Assembly (NCBI RefSeq): GCF_003952265.1 | Contig: NZ_CP034438.1 | Location: forward strand, 496,001 to 560,000 | DNA length: 64,000 nucleotides | Source of the DNA: Flaviflexus salsibiostraticola | GTDB taxonomy: Bacteria; Actinomycetota; Actinomycetes; Actinomycetales; Actinomycetaceae | Direction: 5' to 3' | Part shown: piece by piece, positions 1-12,859 of the stretch | Layout: every line of letters begins with the position of its first letter | Position numbering within the stretch: position 1 is the stretch's first letter | Made by a program: the position numbers and the translations under genes | Notes under the pieces: generated by a model | Seen by the model: only the letters and a program-made list of their open reading frames with translations | Databases searched by the model: none | Told to the model about the DNA's origin: nothing

Positions 1-993
1 GTCGTCGAGCAGGTCGGCAAGCTCGGCAAGAAGGCCGGCTATGCCTATGTGCAGCCGGTCGGCGCCGTCACCGTCGGCCTCAAGGGCGAGAAGCTTGCCG
101 AGCTCGAGGCCATGTACGAGAGCCGGGCGAACGTCACGATGTTCTCCGACGATGGCATGTGCGTCTCGGACCCGGTGCTCATGCGCCGCGCCCTCGAGTA
201 CGTGCGCACCTTCGGCGGCGTCATCGCCCAGCACGCGCAGGAGCCCCGCCTGACGGAGGGTGCGCAGATGCACGAGGGGGAGGTGTCGGCCGAGATTGGC
301 CTGGCCGGATGGCCGGCGGTGGCCGAGGAGTCGATCATCGCCCGTGACTGCCTGCTCGCCAAGCATGTCGGCTCCCGCCTCCACGTGCTCCACGTGTCGA
401 CAAAGGGCAGCGTCGACATCATCCGCTGGGCCAAGGGTCTCGGCATCGATGTCACGGCCGAGGCGACGCCCCACCACATCTCCCTCGATCACACCCGGGC
501 ACGCACCTACGATCCCCGATTCAAGGTCAACCCTCCGCTGCGAACCGATGAGGACATCGATGCGCTCAAGGCCGGCCTCGCGGACGGGACGATCGACACG
601 ATCGGCACGGACCACGCACCCCACCCGGTCGAGGCGAAGGACTGCGAATGGGGGGCTGGGGCGTTCGGCATGACCGGACTCGAGACAGCCCTCGCTGTCG
701 TCCATAAGGAACTGGTCGCGCCCGGCCTCCTCGACTGGGCCGATGTTGCCCGCGTCATGTCGACCAAGCCCGCCGAGATCGGCCGCATGGCCGACCAGGG
801 CAGGCCCATCGCCGTCGGCGAACCCGCCAACCTCTGCTTCTACAATCCGGACAAACCGGTCACGGTGCGTGGAAAGGAGCAGAATACGAAGTCGACGAAC
901 ACCCCGTGGGAGGGCATGACCCTTCCCGGGCAGGTCACGCACACTGTGTTTCGCGGCCGCATCACGTGCCGCGAAGGAAAGGTCACCGAATGA
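1..993 (+). CDS. pyrC: Dihydroorotase, 5' end cut by window edge
   Basis: Class I dihydroorotase of the amidohydrolase superfamily, which cyclises N-carbamoyl-aspartate to dihydroorotate in pyrimidine synthesis. The frame is open from base 1 with no start, so about 100 or more N-terminal residues, including the first HxH metal motif, lie outside. What remains shows the family landmarks in order: [24 protein letters not shown] (metal ligands), [18 protein letters not shown] (catalytic/metal Asp region) and GAFGMTGLE. The stop overlaps the carA start (ATGA), which indicates translational coupling within a pyrC-carA-carB-pyrF operon. The product is cytoplasmic. Confidence 0.96.
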   Translation, partial: VVEQVGKLGKKAGYAYVQPVGAVTVGLKGEKLAELEAMYESRANVTMFSDDGMCVSDPVLMRRALEYVRTFGGVIAQHAQEPRLTEGAQMHEGEVSAEIGLAGWPAVAEESIIARDCLLAKHVGSRLHVLHVSTKGSVDIIRWAKGLGIDVTAEATPHHISLDHTRARTYDPRFKVNPPLRTDEDIDALKAGLADGTIDTIGTDHAPHPVEAKDCEWGAGAFGMTGLETALAVVHKELVAPGLLDWADVARVMSTKPAEIGRMADQGRPIAVGEPANLCFYNPDKPVTVRGKEQNTKSTNTPWEGMTLPGQVTHTVFRGRITCREGKVTE

Positions 994-2155
994 GAGAACC
1001 AGCGCTCCTCGTCCTTGAGGACGGAACGATCTTCCGCGGCAGGGCCTGGGGCAGGCGAGGCCGAACCACCGGCGAGATCGTCTTCTCCACGGCCATGACC
1101 GGCTACCAGGAGACCTTCACCGACCCGTCCTATCACCGCCAGATCGTCGTCATGACCGCCCCCCACATCGGGAACACGGGCGTCAACGCCGCGGACAGCG
1201 AATCGGATCGCGTGTGGACCGCGGGCGTCGTCGTCCGTGACCCCGCCCGCCGCGCCTCCTCGTGGCGCGCCGAGGGCGAGCTCGAGGACTACCTCATCGA
1301 GCACGACGTCGTCGGGATCTGCGAGGTCGACACCCGTGCGATCACCCGCCACATCCGCGAGCGGGGTGCCATGCGGGCAGGGATCTTCTCCGCCTCGGCA
1401 CTCCCGGCAGGTGCCGAGACCGGCACCCAGCAGGCGCTCGACATTCTCCTCGGCCTCGTCAACGACTCCCCGGCCATGGCCGGCGCTGAGCTCGCCTCCG
1501 ACGTGTCGACGACGTCCGCGTATGTCGTCGAGCCGCGGGGTGACTTCGCCGAGCCCGTGGCCCGGATCGTCGCGGTCGACCTCGGGATCAAGAACCGTAC
1601 CCCCTGGCAGTTCGCCGAGCGCGGCGTCGAGGTCACAGTCGTCCCGGCCACCGTCACGCTCGCCGAGGTCCGTGAGCTCGCCCCCGACGGGGTGTTCTTC
1701 TCGAACGGCCCGGGTGACCCGGCGACGGCGGATGCTCAGATCGAGCTGCTGCGGGGCGTGCTCGATGCGGGGATCCCGTTCTTCGGGATCTGCTTCGGCA
1801 ACCAGCTGCTCGGCCGCGCCCTCGGGTTCGGCACGTACAAGCTCGAATACGGTCACCGCGGCGCCAACCAGCCCGTTCTCGACCGTGAGACGGGCCGGGT
1901 CGAGATCACGGCCCACAACCATGGCTTCGCGGTCGACCTGCCCGTCGATGAGGCGACGCAGGCCCCGTACGCGGATGGCAGGTACGGCAGGGTCGCGGTC
2001 AGCCACGTGTCCCTCAACGACGGCGTCGTCGAGGGCATCCAGTGCCTCGACATTCCCGCCTTCTCCGTCCAGTTCCACCCCGAGGCGGCCGCCGGCCCCC
2101 ACGACGGCGAGCACCTGTTCGATCGTTTCATCTCGCTCATGAAGGAGGTGGGCTG

Positions 2156-2156
<1 letters not shown>
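990..2156 (+). CDS. carA: Carbamoyl-phosphate synthase small (glutaminase) subunit
   Basis: This subunit hydrolyses glutamine and channels ammonia to CarB for carbamoyl phosphate, a precursor of pyrimidines and arginine. The 388-residue protein has the CarA N-terminal domain ([29 protein letters not shown]) followed by a class I glutamine amidotransferase domain. Its nucleophile Cys is near residue 268 in [12 protein letters not shown], then AHNHGFAV and the His/Glu pair in [15 protein letters not shown] chose the ATG at 990 because it overlaps the pyrC stop and gives the usual family N-terminus. A longer open frame from 906 only runs back into pyrC. The stop overlaps the carB ATG by one base. 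Confidence 0.97.
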
Positions 2157-5433
<3,277 letters not shown>

Positions 5434-5437
<4 letters not shown>

Positions 5438-6234
5438 CCTTCGCACGTCGGCTCGCAGCCGCCCAGGAGCAGTTCGGCGCCGTCTGTGTCGGAGCCGATC
5501 CCCACGCCTCGATCCTCGAGGCGTGGGGGCTGCCCGACAGCCCGGCGGGCCTCGCCCGGTTCGCCGACATCTTCACGGAGGCCTTCAGCGGCTCGGTCGC
5601 CTCGATCAAGCCGCAGGTCGCCTTCTTCGAGCGGCACGGCTCGGCCGGTCTCGCAGTCCTCGAGAACCTCATCGGGGCCTTCCGGGAGGCCGGCACCCTC
5701 GTCATTGCCGACGCGAAGCGCGGTGACATCGGGTCGACGATGGCGGGGTATGCGCAGGCGTGGCTGGGGGAGGGGCCGCTCGGCTCCGACGCGGTCACCC
5801 TCAGCCCCTACCTCGGGGTCGGCGCCCTCGCGCCGGCCTTCGACCTCGCGGCCGAGAACGGCCGGGGCGTCTACGTCCTCGCCGTCACCTCGAACCCGGA
5901 GGGTGCGTCCATTCAGGGCGCAGGTGTGCCGCCTGTCGCTCAGACGGTCATCGATGAGCTCGGCGCCTGGAACGACCGCCTGTGGCCCGGGCAGGCCGGC
6001 TCCATCGGCGCCGTCGTTGGCGCGACGGCGGGGCCGAGGCTCGCCCAGTGGGGCATCTCGCTGGAGCCGCTCCACGGCCTCATCCTCGCGCCCGGGGTCG
6101 GCGCACAGGGCGCCACACGCGCCGAGGCGGAGGCCCTGGCGGTCGGAAATCTGCTGTCGGTACCCGTATCGCGTGGAATCCTTCGTGCCGGTCCGGACAT
6201 GTCCAGCCTAAAAGATTCCCATCTCACATTTTAA
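5434..6234 (+). CDS. pyrF: Orotidine 5'-phosphate decarboxylase (type 2)
   Basis: Decarboxylates OMP to UMP, the last de novo step of UMP synthesis. The 266-residue protein is of the longer mycobacterial/myxobacterial subtype, with the active-site signature [18 protein letters not shown] and the phosphate-binding [10 protein letters not shown] near the C-terminus. It begins with TTG at 5434, overlapping the carB stop by four bases, so it is probably translationally coupled to carB. The C-terminal residues after GPDMSSLKD are less conserved. The product is cytoplasmic. Confidence 0.95.
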
Positions 6235-6261
6235 TGTCCGACACCCCAGATTCTGCCCTGG

Positions 6262-6267
6262 TAATCT
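6262..6267 (+). promoter_or_regulatory. Probable -10 box upstream of mihF
   Basis: TAATCT lies 73 bases before the mihF ATG in the gap after pyrF. It matches the actinobacterial housekeeping -10 pattern. No clear -35 is visible at 17 bp. mIHF is highly expressed in relatives, so a separate promoter is plausible. Confidence 0.4.
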
Positions 6268-6340
6268 AGCGGTGCTCAGGGAGCCTGAGCACTATTCGTC
6301 GTCGTGCACAATGACCGTGCATTGGAAGTTTGGAGCATCA

Positions 6341-6652
6341 ATGGCACTTCCCTCCCTCACGCCCGAACAGCGACAGGCAGCTCTCGAGAAGGCGGCCGTG
6401 GCCCGCAAGAAGCGAGCTGAGCTGAAGAAGTCCCTGAAGGCGGGAGAGGTCCGGCTGAGCGACGTGCTCGAACTCGCGCAGACCGATGAGGTCATCGCCA
6501 AGCTTCGCGTGTCGGCACTGCTGGAGTCGATGCCCGGCATCGGCATCGCCAAGGCCCGCGCGATCATGGACCGCACGAGCATCTCGTCCTCGCGCCGCGT
6601 CGGCGGACTCGGCCCCCACCAGCGGGCGGCCCTCATCTCGATCTTCTGCTAG
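6341..6652 (+). CDS. mihF: Actinobacterial integration host factor (mIHF), nucleoid protein
   Basis: Small basic DNA-binding protein that bends DNA and organises the nucleoid. It is named for its role in phage integration and is unrelated to bacterial IHF/HU. The 103 residues begin MALPSLTPEQRQAALEKAA, a near-family-consensus start, followed by a basic helix (ARKKRAELKKSLK). The helix-two-turn-helix is LLESMPGIGIAKARAIM and ends with RRVGGLGPHQRAAL. I chose the ATG at 6341, preceded by GGAG at about 6 bp, over the upstream ATG at 6272, which adds residues not found in the family. The gene sits between pyrF and gmk, its standard position in actinobacteria. Confidence 0.95.
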   Translation: MALPSLTPEQRQAALEKAAVARKKRAELKKSLKAGEVRLSDVLELAQTDEVIAKLRVSALLESMPGIGIAKARAIMDRTSISSSRRVGGLGPHQRAALISIFC

Positions 6653-7209
6653 TGAAGACACGGGCCTTCGTCATCTGCGGCCCGACTGCGGTCGGCAAGG
6701 GGACTGTCATCCGGCAGCTCCTCGCCCGCGAGCCGAACATCTGGCTCTCGATCTCGGCCACGACGCGCCAGCCCCGCGAGGGTGAGATCGACGGGGTCCA
6801 TTACTTCTTCGTGACCCCGGAGGAGTTCGACGATCTCGTCGAGGCGGGCGACATGCTCGAGTGGGCGACCGTGCACGGCGTCAACCGGTACGGCACACCG
6901 CGGCGGCCCGTCCTCGACGCGATTGAGGCTGGCCGTGATGTCCTCCTCGAGGTCGATCTTGCCGGCGCCCGACAGGTGCGTGAGTCCTTCCCTGAGGCGG
7001 TCCAGATCTTCATCGCACCGCCGACGTTCGAGGATCTCGAACGGCGCCTCGAGACACGCGGCACCGAGGGTCCCGCCGAGCGGGCCCGCAGGCTCGAGAC
7101 GGCGCGAGTGGAGTTGGCGGCGGCAGACGAGTTCGACCACATCGTCGTCAACGACGACGTGGCACGGGCCACCGATGAGATCCTGTCGATTATGTCGAGC
7201 ATCAGATAG
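6652..7209 (+). CDS. gmk: Guanylate kinase
   Basis: Phosphorylates GMP/dGMP to GDP/dGDP. The 185-residue protein has the P-loop GPTAVGKGT at residues 10-18, the GMP-binding segment SATTRQPREGEIDGVHYFF and the core VLLEVDLAGARQV. Lid and core segments RRLETRGTE and FDHIVVND are also present. It starts with GTG at 6652, overlapping the mihF stop by one base. It is linked to rpoZ downstream, the usual actinobacterial pairing. Confidence 0.96.
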   Translation: MKTRAFVICGPTAVGKGTVIRQLLAREPNIWLSISATTRQPREGEIDGVHYFFVTPEEFDDLVEAGDMLEWATVHGVNRYGTPRRPVLDAIEAGRDVLLEVDLAGARQVRESFPEAVQIFIAPPTFEDLERRLETRGTEGPAERARRLETARVELAAADEFDHIVVNDDVARATDEILSIMSSIR

Positions 7210-7240
7210 ACTGAATCGCTGAGCAATCGGAAAGGCTGAC

Positions 7241-7510
7241 ATGTACGGAACCGTTCCAGAGCCGGAAGGCATCACCGACCCTCCCATCGACGATCTTCTT
7301 GAAAAGGTCGACTCGAAGTACGCGCTCGCCGTGTACGCCGCTGACCGCGCACGTCAGATCAACGACTACCGCCAGGAGCTGATGTCCGCCGACGGCAACG
7401 TCGTCCATGTCGGACCGCTCGTGGCCTCCGACCCGGAGGAGAAGGCCCTGTCGATCGCGCTGCGCGAGATCGTCGAAGACAAGCTCATCCTCGATCAGCC
7501 CACAGACTGA
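7241..7510 (+). CDS. rpoZ: RNA polymerase omega subunit
   Basis: Omega chaperones assembly of the beta' subunit and stabilises RNA polymerase. The 89-residue protein has the conserved core [20 protein letters not shown] and RARQINDY, plus the tail [23 protein letters not shown] element at 7207-7212, just after gmk, and a GGAAAGG ribosome site before the ATG suggest it can be transcribed on its own as well as with gmk. Its stop overlaps the coaBC start. Confidence 0.95.
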   Translation: MYGTVPEPEGITDPPIDDLLEKVDSKYALAVYAADRARQINDYRQELMSADGNVVHVGPLVASDPEEKALSIALREIVEDKLILDQPTD

Positions 7511-8754
7511 TGTCGGAGATGGTTGAACGGGCCCACGGTGATACCGCGGGCCCGTCTCGCATAGTCCTTGGGGTGACGGGCGGCATCGCCGCCTACAAGT
7601 CCGCGATCGTGGCCCGCCTCCTCATGAAGGCGGGTCATGACGTCCGCATCGTCCCGACCGAGTCGGCGCTCAAGATGGTGGGGGAGACGACCTTCGCCGC
7701 CCTCACGGGCCGCCCCGTCCATACGACGGTGTGGGATGACGCCGAGGGCGTCGAGCATGTCCGCGTCGGCGCCGAGGCCGACCTCATCGTCATCGCCCCC
7801 GCGACGGCCAACACGATCGCCAAGCTCGCCGCGGGTATCGCCGACAACCTCCTGACCGCGACGGCGCTCGTCGCCACGTGCCCGATCATGATCGCCCCGG
7901 CCATGCACACGCAGATGTGGAACCATCCGGCGACCCAGGCGAATGTGGCGACCCTGCGCGAGCGGGGCGTCCGCGTGCTCGAACCGGCCGAGGGCCGCCT
8001 CACCGGCGCCGACTCCGGTGTCGGCAGACTGCCCGAGCCCGAGCACATCGTCCAGGCCGCGCTCGGCCTCCTGTACGACCAGGATCTCGAGGGCGAGCGG
8101 TACGTCATCTCCGCCGGCGGCACCCGCGAGCCGATCGATCCCGTCCGCTTCCTCGGCAATCGCTCGACCGGCCGCTTCGGTGTCGCCCTCGCTCTCGCCG
8201 CGGCTCACCGCGGTGCGGACGTCGACCTCGTCGCCTGCAACGTCGACGCTGCCCTGCTGCCGCACCACCCGAGGATCACCATCCACGCGGCCGGCACGGC
8301 GCTTGAGCTGCGCGAGCGGATGCTCGGGCTCGCACCGTGCGCGCAGGTCCTCATCATGACCGCGGCGGTCGCCGACTTCCGGCCCGCGACGACGACGGAC
8401 TCGAAGGTGAAGAAGGGCGGCTCCGTGCCCGATTTCGAGCTCGTCGAGAACCCGGATATCCTCAAGGGCCTCGCAGCCGACCGCTCGCACGGCGCGTTCG
8501 TCGTCGGCTTCGCCGCGGAGACGGGCGATGAGGGTGGGAGTGTCCTCGACTATGGCCGGGCCAAGGCGCGGGCCAAGGGCGCCGACCTCCTCGTCGTCAA
8601 CCGGGTCGGCGAGACCGCCGGGTTCGGCGACGTCGACACCGCGATCACGATCCTCGACTCGGCGGGCGAAACCCGGTCCGACGCGGCGGGGACGAAGTCT
8701 CAGATGGCGGGAGTCGTCATCGACACGATCTCTTCTGCCAGAAAGGGCGTTTAG
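7510..8754 (+). CDS. coaBC: Bifunctional phosphopantothenoylcysteine synthetase/decarboxylase
   Basis: Carries out two steps of CoA synthesis: CTP-dependent addition of cysteine to 4'-phosphopantothenate, then FMN-dependent decarboxylation. The 414 residues contain an N-terminal CoaC flavoprotein domain ([41 protein letters not shown]). The CoaB domain follows from about residue 195 ([35 protein letters not shown]). The ATG at 7510 overlaps the rpoZ stop. The supply of CoA links loosely to the CoA-based pathway further downstream, but this is an ordinary essential gene. Confidence 0.96.
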   Translation: MSEMVERAHGDTAGPSRIVLGVTGGIAAYKSAIVARLLMKAGHDVRIVPTESALKMVGETTFAALTGRPVHTTVWDDAEGVEHVRVGAEADLIVIAPATANTIAKLAAGIADNLLTATALVATCPIMIAPAMHTQMWNHPATQANVATLRERGVRVLEPAEGRLTGADSGVGRLPEPEHIVQAALGLLYDQDLEGERYVISAGGTREPIDPVRFLGNRSTGRFGVALALAAAHRGADVDLVACNVDAALLPHHPRITIHAAGTALELRERMLGLAPCAQVLIMTAAVADFRPATTTDSKVKKGGSVPDFELVENPDILKGLAADRSHGAFVVGFAAETGDEGGSVLDYGRAKARAKGADLLVVNRVGETAGFGDVDTAITILDSAGETRSDAAGTKSQMAGVVIDTISSARKGV

Positions 8755-8756
8755 GC

Positions 8757-9965
8757 TTGTCAACCGTGCAGCCTTTTACTTCTGAATCAGTCACAGCCGG
8801 CCACCCCGATAAGGTCTGTGATCTCATCTCCGACCGGATCCTCGACGCCATCATCGCGAAGGACCCGGACGCGCGCGTCGCCATCGAGACGATGGTGACG
8901 ACCGGACTCGTCCATGTCGCCGGCGAGCTCAACACGACCTCGTACGTCGAGATCCCGCAGATCGTCCGCGAGGCCCTGCTCGATCTCGGCTACAACAGCT
9001 CCGAGGTCGGCTTCGACGGCCGCTCCTGCGGTGTGTCCGTCTCGATCGGCCAGCAGTCCCCAGACATCTACGACGGCGTCCACACCTCACTCGAGGCCCG
9101 CCAGTCCACGAACGAGGTCGACAAGTACTCCCGCGAGGGCGCGGGCGACCAGGGTCTCATGTTCGGCTACGCGACGAACGAGACCGACGTCCTCATGCCG
9201 ATGCCGATCTTCCTCGCCCACCGCCTCGCCGAGACGCTGACCGCGGTCCGTCAGGATGGCACGGTCCGCGGGCTCCGCCCCGACGGCAAGACCCAGGTGA
9301 CGATCAACTACGACGAGTCCGACAAGCCGGTCTCGGTCGACACGGTAGTCGTCTCCTCCCAGCACGACGAGAACGTCACGCAGGAGGAGCTCCACCGGGA
9401 GATCACCGCGCACGTCATCACCCCCGTCCTCGACCGCTACGCCCCGAACCTCGACCGGACGGGCATGAAGATCCTCGTCAACCCGTCGGGACGCTTCGTG
9501 ATCGGCGGCCCCATGTCGGACGCCGGGCTGACCGGCCGGAAGATCATCGTCGACACGTACGGCGGCATGGCCCGCCACGGCGGCGGCGCCTTCTCCGGCA
9601 AGGACCCGTCGAAGGTTGACCGCTCGGCCACGTACGCGGCCCGCTGGGTCGCGAAGAACATCGTTGCCGCCGGTCTCGCCGAGCGGTGCGAGGTCCAGGT
9701 CGCCTACGCGATCGGCCAGGCGCACCCCGTCTCGGTCCGCGTCGACACGTTCGGCACGAACACGGTCCCGGTCGAGAAGATCACGAAGGCGGTCGACAAG
9801 GTCTTCGACCTCAAGCCGCTCGCGATCATCGACCAGCTGCGGCTCAAGCGCCCCATCTACGCCCAGACGTCCTCCTACGGTCACTTCGGTCGCGAGCTGC
9901 CCGACTTCACGTGGGAGCAGACCGACCGCGTCGAGGCGCTCCGCTCCGCCATCGAGTCCCTGTGA
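8757..9965 (+). CDS. metK: S-adenosylmethionine synthetase
   Basis: Makes S-adenosylmethionine from methionine and ATP. The 402 residues show the three-domain MetK family: [16 protein letters not shown] at the start, [12 protein letters not shown] (ATP-binding hexapeptide region), then [17 protein letters not shown]. It begins with TTG at 8757, preceded by AGAAAGGG; a GTG at 8766 is an alternative start three codons in. It follows coaBC by two bases. Confidence 0.97.
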   Translation: MSTVQPFTSESVTAGHPDKVCDLISDRILDAIIAKDPDARVAIETMVTTGLVHVAGELNTTSYVEIPQIVREALLDLGYNSSEVGFDGRSCGVSVSIGQQSPDIYDGVHTSLEARQSTNEVDKYSREGAGDQGLMFGYATNETDVLMPMPIFLAHRLAETLTAVRQDGTVRGLRPDGKTQVTINYDESDKPVSVDTVVVSSQHDENVTQEELHREITAHVITPVLDRYAPNLDRTGMKILVNPSGRFVIGGPMSDAGLTGRKIIVDTYGGMARHGGGAFSGKDPSKVDRSATYAARWVAKNIVAAGLAERCEVQVAYAIGQAHPVSVRVDTFGTNTVPVEKITKAVDKVFDLKPLAIIDQLRLKRPIYAQTSSYGHFGRELPDFTWEQTDRVEALRSAIESL

Positions 9966-9982
9966 CGTGGTGAGATAGCGGC

Positions 9983-11899
9983 GTGGACGACGCTCTCTTC
10001 GACCTGCCGACACAGCCCGCCCTGCTTCCCGCAGAGCGGGCTGTTCGCACTGTCGACAGCACGGTCGAGAACCCCATCGCCCGCGTCATTCTCGATACCC
10101 CCTTTTCGTGGCCCGACAGGGACTACGACTACCTCGTCCCCGAGAAGCTCGCCGAGGCAGCCGTCCCGGGCGTCCGGGTCCGGGTCCAGTTCGGGGCGAA
10201 GCGCCTGACCGGCTTCCTGCGGGAGCGGGGCACGACAACGGACGCGACCTCGCTCAAGCCGCTCCTCGGAGTCCTCGGCGAGCCGGTTGTCACACCCGAA
10301 CTGTTCGACCTTGCCGACCGGATTGCCGCCCGCAATGTGTGCTCACGGCACGATGTGCTGCGCGGCGCGGTGCCCCCGCGCCACGCCCGCGCCGAGAAGG
10401 CCATCACCGCCCTCGGGCAGGCGTCCTTCGCGCACATTGAGGCACCCGAGCCGTCCCCGCTCGGCGGGCTCGATCTGACGGCAGGGACGGAGCTGCTTGT
10501 CCCCGCCGGACGGTCGACGTGGGAGGCGGTCGCCTGGTCGGCCCAGGCCGCCCTCGCCGCCGGCAGCGCCGTCCTCATCGTCGTTCCGACCTCGCTCGAG
10601 GTCGACCGGGCCAGGGCGGCGATCAGCGATCGCCTGCCCGGGGAGCCGATCGCCCTCATCGAGGCGGGCACCTCCCCGGAGACCCGCTACCGACACTTCC
10701 TCTCGGCCAAGACGGGACGCGCCCGCATCGTCCTCGGCACCCGTGCCGCCGCCTTCGCACCGGTCGACGCCGGCCTCCTCATCGTCGTCGACGAACAGAA
10801 TGATGCGATGAGGGACAAGCGCAGCCCGTACATGTGGGCCGATGAGGTGCTGCGGATGAGGGGAGAGGGGCGGGCTCTTCTTCGGTTCAGCTTCCCCCCG
10901 AGGATCCACCGGTCACGGCCGCGAATGGTCGCGGGCGGGGTGTGGCCGACCGTGACGCGGGCCGAGCAGTGGGCGGGGGACCAGCGCGGACTCCTGCCGC
11001 CGGCGGCCTTCGCCACGATCCGCCGCGGGCTCGAGACCGGCCCCGTCATCGTCTCCGCGCCACGGGCCGGATACGTGCCGGCCCTGGCCTGTCAGCGGTG
11101 CGGGAAGAAGGCGGTGTGCCAGCAGTGCGGCACGAGCCTCGCCGTGCCGACCCCGGGCACCCCCGCCTCCTGTGGGACCTGTGGGAGTTCGACCTGGCGG
11201 TGCGCATGCGGGTCGTCCGACCTGCGGGCCGTGGCGCGGGGCTCGACCCGCGTCGCCCAGGAGCTCGCCGCCGCCTTCCCCGGCGTCGGAGTCGAATCGG
11301 TGCGCAGCGCCGCCCAGGACTCCACCCTCCCCATCGTCATCGCCACCCCCGGTGCGGAGCCGGACCGCGAATTCGCAGCCGGCGTCATCCTTGATGCCGG
11401 GTCGAGGCTTGCCAGCCTCTCGCTCGATGCGGAGATCGAGGCGGTCGGCCGGTGGGCACGGGTTGCCAGCCGCGTCTCCCAGCACGTGCTCCTCACTGGG
11501 GGAGTGCCACCGCACCTCGCCGAGGCGCTCGCCACCCGCAGCATCGACTTCATCGAGCCCCTCGTGGAGGAACGGGAGGCCCTCGGCCAGCCGCCCTTCC
11601 ACCGGTGGTTCGCGATCTCCGGGCAGCGAGCCGACGTCCAGCGGCTTCTCGGCGGCATCGCCGCCCGGCTTGAGGGCGAGGCGCCCCCCGAGCAGGGCAT
11701 CGCCGCCCTCCTGACGGGCGGCGGGCGCCAGGTCTTCGCCGCCGGCATCCACATCGTCGGCCCGGTTGAGGATGCTGAGGGAGTGACGCTCCACCTTCAT
11801 GAGGAGGCGCCCGCGGAGCGTCTCGCCGGCGTCCTGCGGGCGACCCTTCAGGACCTTGGTCAGATGGCGGTGCGGATCGAGGCGGATCCGATCATCTGA
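9983..11899 (+). CDS. priA: PriA-like primosomal protein N', helicase motifs degenerate
   Basis: Replication-restart protein of the PriA family. The 638 residues carry the N-terminal 3'BD domain (RVILDTPFSWPDRDYDYLVPE, VRVQFGAKRLTGFL). There is a zinc-binding segment with paired cysteines (CQRCGKKAVCQQCG, then CGTCGSSTWRCACGSS) and a C-terminal PriA domain. The Walker A position reads LVPAGRSTWEAVAW and lacks the GxGKT core, and the DEEH box reads VVDEQNDAM. Actinobacterial PriA proteins are known to lose helicase motifs, so this probably acts as a structural loader rather than an ATPase. GTG start at 9983, 17 bases after metK. Confidence 0.9.
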   Translation: MDDALFDLPTQPALLPAERAVRTVDSTVENPIARVILDTPFSWPDRDYDYLVPEKLAEAAVPGVRVRVQFGAKRLTGFLRERGTTTDATSLKPLLGVLGEPVVTPELFDLADRIAARNVCSRHDVLRGAVPPRHARAEKAITALGQASFAHIEAPEPSPLGGLDLTAGTELLVPAGRSTWEAVAWSAQAALAAGSAVLIVVPTSLEVDRARAAISDRLPGEPIALIEAGTSPETRYRHFLSAKTGRARIVLGTRAAAFAPVDAGLLIVVDEQNDAMRDKRSPYMWADEVLRMRGEGRALLRFSFPPRIHRSRPRMVAGGVWPTVTRAEQWAGDQRGLLPPAAFATIRRGLETGPVIVSAPRAGYVPALACQRCGKKAVCQQCGTSLAVPTPGTPASCGTCGSSTWRCACGSSDLRAVARGSTRVAQELAAAFPGVGVESVRSAAQDSTLPIVIATPGAEPDREFAAGVILDAGSRLASLSLDAEIEAVGRWARVASRVSQHVLLTGGVPPHLAEALATRSIDFIEPLVEEREALGQPPFHRWFAISGQRADVQRLLGGIAARLEGEAPPEQGIAALLTGGGRQVFAAGIHIVGPVEDAEGVTLHLHEEAPAERLAGVLRATLQDLGQMAVRIEADPII

Positions 11900-11974
11900 G
11901 CTCGCGGTGGGGGCGATGGTGCGGTGGTGCCGACCCACCACCAGACCGGATTCCGGCTGGATTGGTCCTTCGTC

Positions 11975-12622
11975 TCAGAGAGTCGGGTCGCCCTCGGCGA
12001 ACTCGAACGTGACGCGAATGTCGGGATCGACGGCGGTGACGATGCCCGTATAGAAGGCCTCGGCCTGATCCTCGAGCAGGTCCCTGTTCGCGTTGACGTG
12101 GGTGTCGACGTTCTGCTCGTTGAGGATCTGGTTGATGACCTCCGGCTCATCAATGTCGGGGGAGACCCAGCTCAGCGCCCCGTTATCCTCGAGCGCCGTC
12201 TTGAATGTGATGTCATCGTGGCCGATGAAGATGAACTCGGGAACGGTGATGTGGAGGCCGTCCCCGCCGCGCTGCTCGATCTCGACCTCCTCGCCATTGA
12301 TGCCGAGCTTCGCCTGGAAGTTGTATTGAAGGAAGAGCACCCTGCCGCTGCCGGGAACATTGCGGCCGAAGACCGTGCGGGAGACTCGCTCCTCGGCGAT
12401 CCCCTGAATCCCCAGACCCAGCAGAACGATCTCTTCGTTCCTCTCAAGCGAATTGACGACCAGGCTGTGGTTGGTCTGCTCCTGGGTGCCGAACAGTGTG
12501 GGAAAGGGATTCGGCAGGAGCATGCCGACGGCAAGCGCGGCCACTGCCGCGACTCCGATGGGCCAGAGGCGGAGAGGCCTTCTGTCCTGCCGGGTCCGGC
12601 CCTGCGTTGATGTGTCGACCAC
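11975..12622 (-). CDS. Membrane-anchored DUF4230-like protein of unknown function
   Basis: A 215-residue protein. It has a short basic cytoplasmic head (RTRQDRRPLRL), one membrane segment (WPIGVAAVAALAVGMLLP) and an extracytoplasmic domain. The domain pattern NEEIVLLGLGIQGI, then LGINGEEVEI and FIFIGHDDITFKTALEDNG, resembles DUF4230, although I cannot confirm the family. The start is set at the GTG at 12622, which has GGAG at 5 bp; a GTG ten codons upstream lacks a ribosome site. It is convergent with priA, and no function can be inferred from its neighbours. Confidence 0.7.
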   Translation of the reverse strand: MVDTSTQGRTRQDRRPLRLWPIGVAAVAALAVGMLLPNPFPTLFGTQEQTNHSLVVNSLERNEEIVLLGLGIQGIAEERVSRTVFGRNVPGSGRVLFLQYNFQAKLGINGEEVEIEQRGGDGLHITVPEFIFIGHDDITFKTALEDNGALSWVSPDIDEPEVINQILNEQNVDTHVNANRDLLEDQAEAFYTGIVTAVDPDIRVTFEFAEGDPTL

Positions 12623-12847
12623 GCTGTCTCCATTCCGCGCGCCACTCTGCACGCTCTACAGGCCAAGATAGCCGACGGTCGTCAACCCGGCGCGACGTTT
12701 GGATGCCTGACATATCAGGACGTGGCCGTGAGGGGCGCGGAGCAGTGGCGTCTGGGAAGACTCACCCGAAGCCCGAGAAGCATCACCCGGAGCCCAGTCG
12801 ACATCGCCTGCGCCTCGGCTCGCCCAGGTCGTTGATCTGGTGGACCG

Positions 12848-12853
12848 TAGAAT
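12848..12853 (+). promoter_or_regulatory. -10 box of fmt, likely leaderless
   Basis: TAGAAT ends 6 bases before the fmt ATG at 12860, so transcription should begin at or next to the start codon. There is no ribosome-binding site before the ATG. This spacing recurs at many starts in the window. Confidence 0.6.
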
Positions 12854-12859
12854 GAGCCC

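Noticed and set aside
6272..6340. Upstream start for mihF
   Set aside because: It adds 23 residues absent from the family, while ATG 6341 has a ribosome site and the consensus N-terminus.
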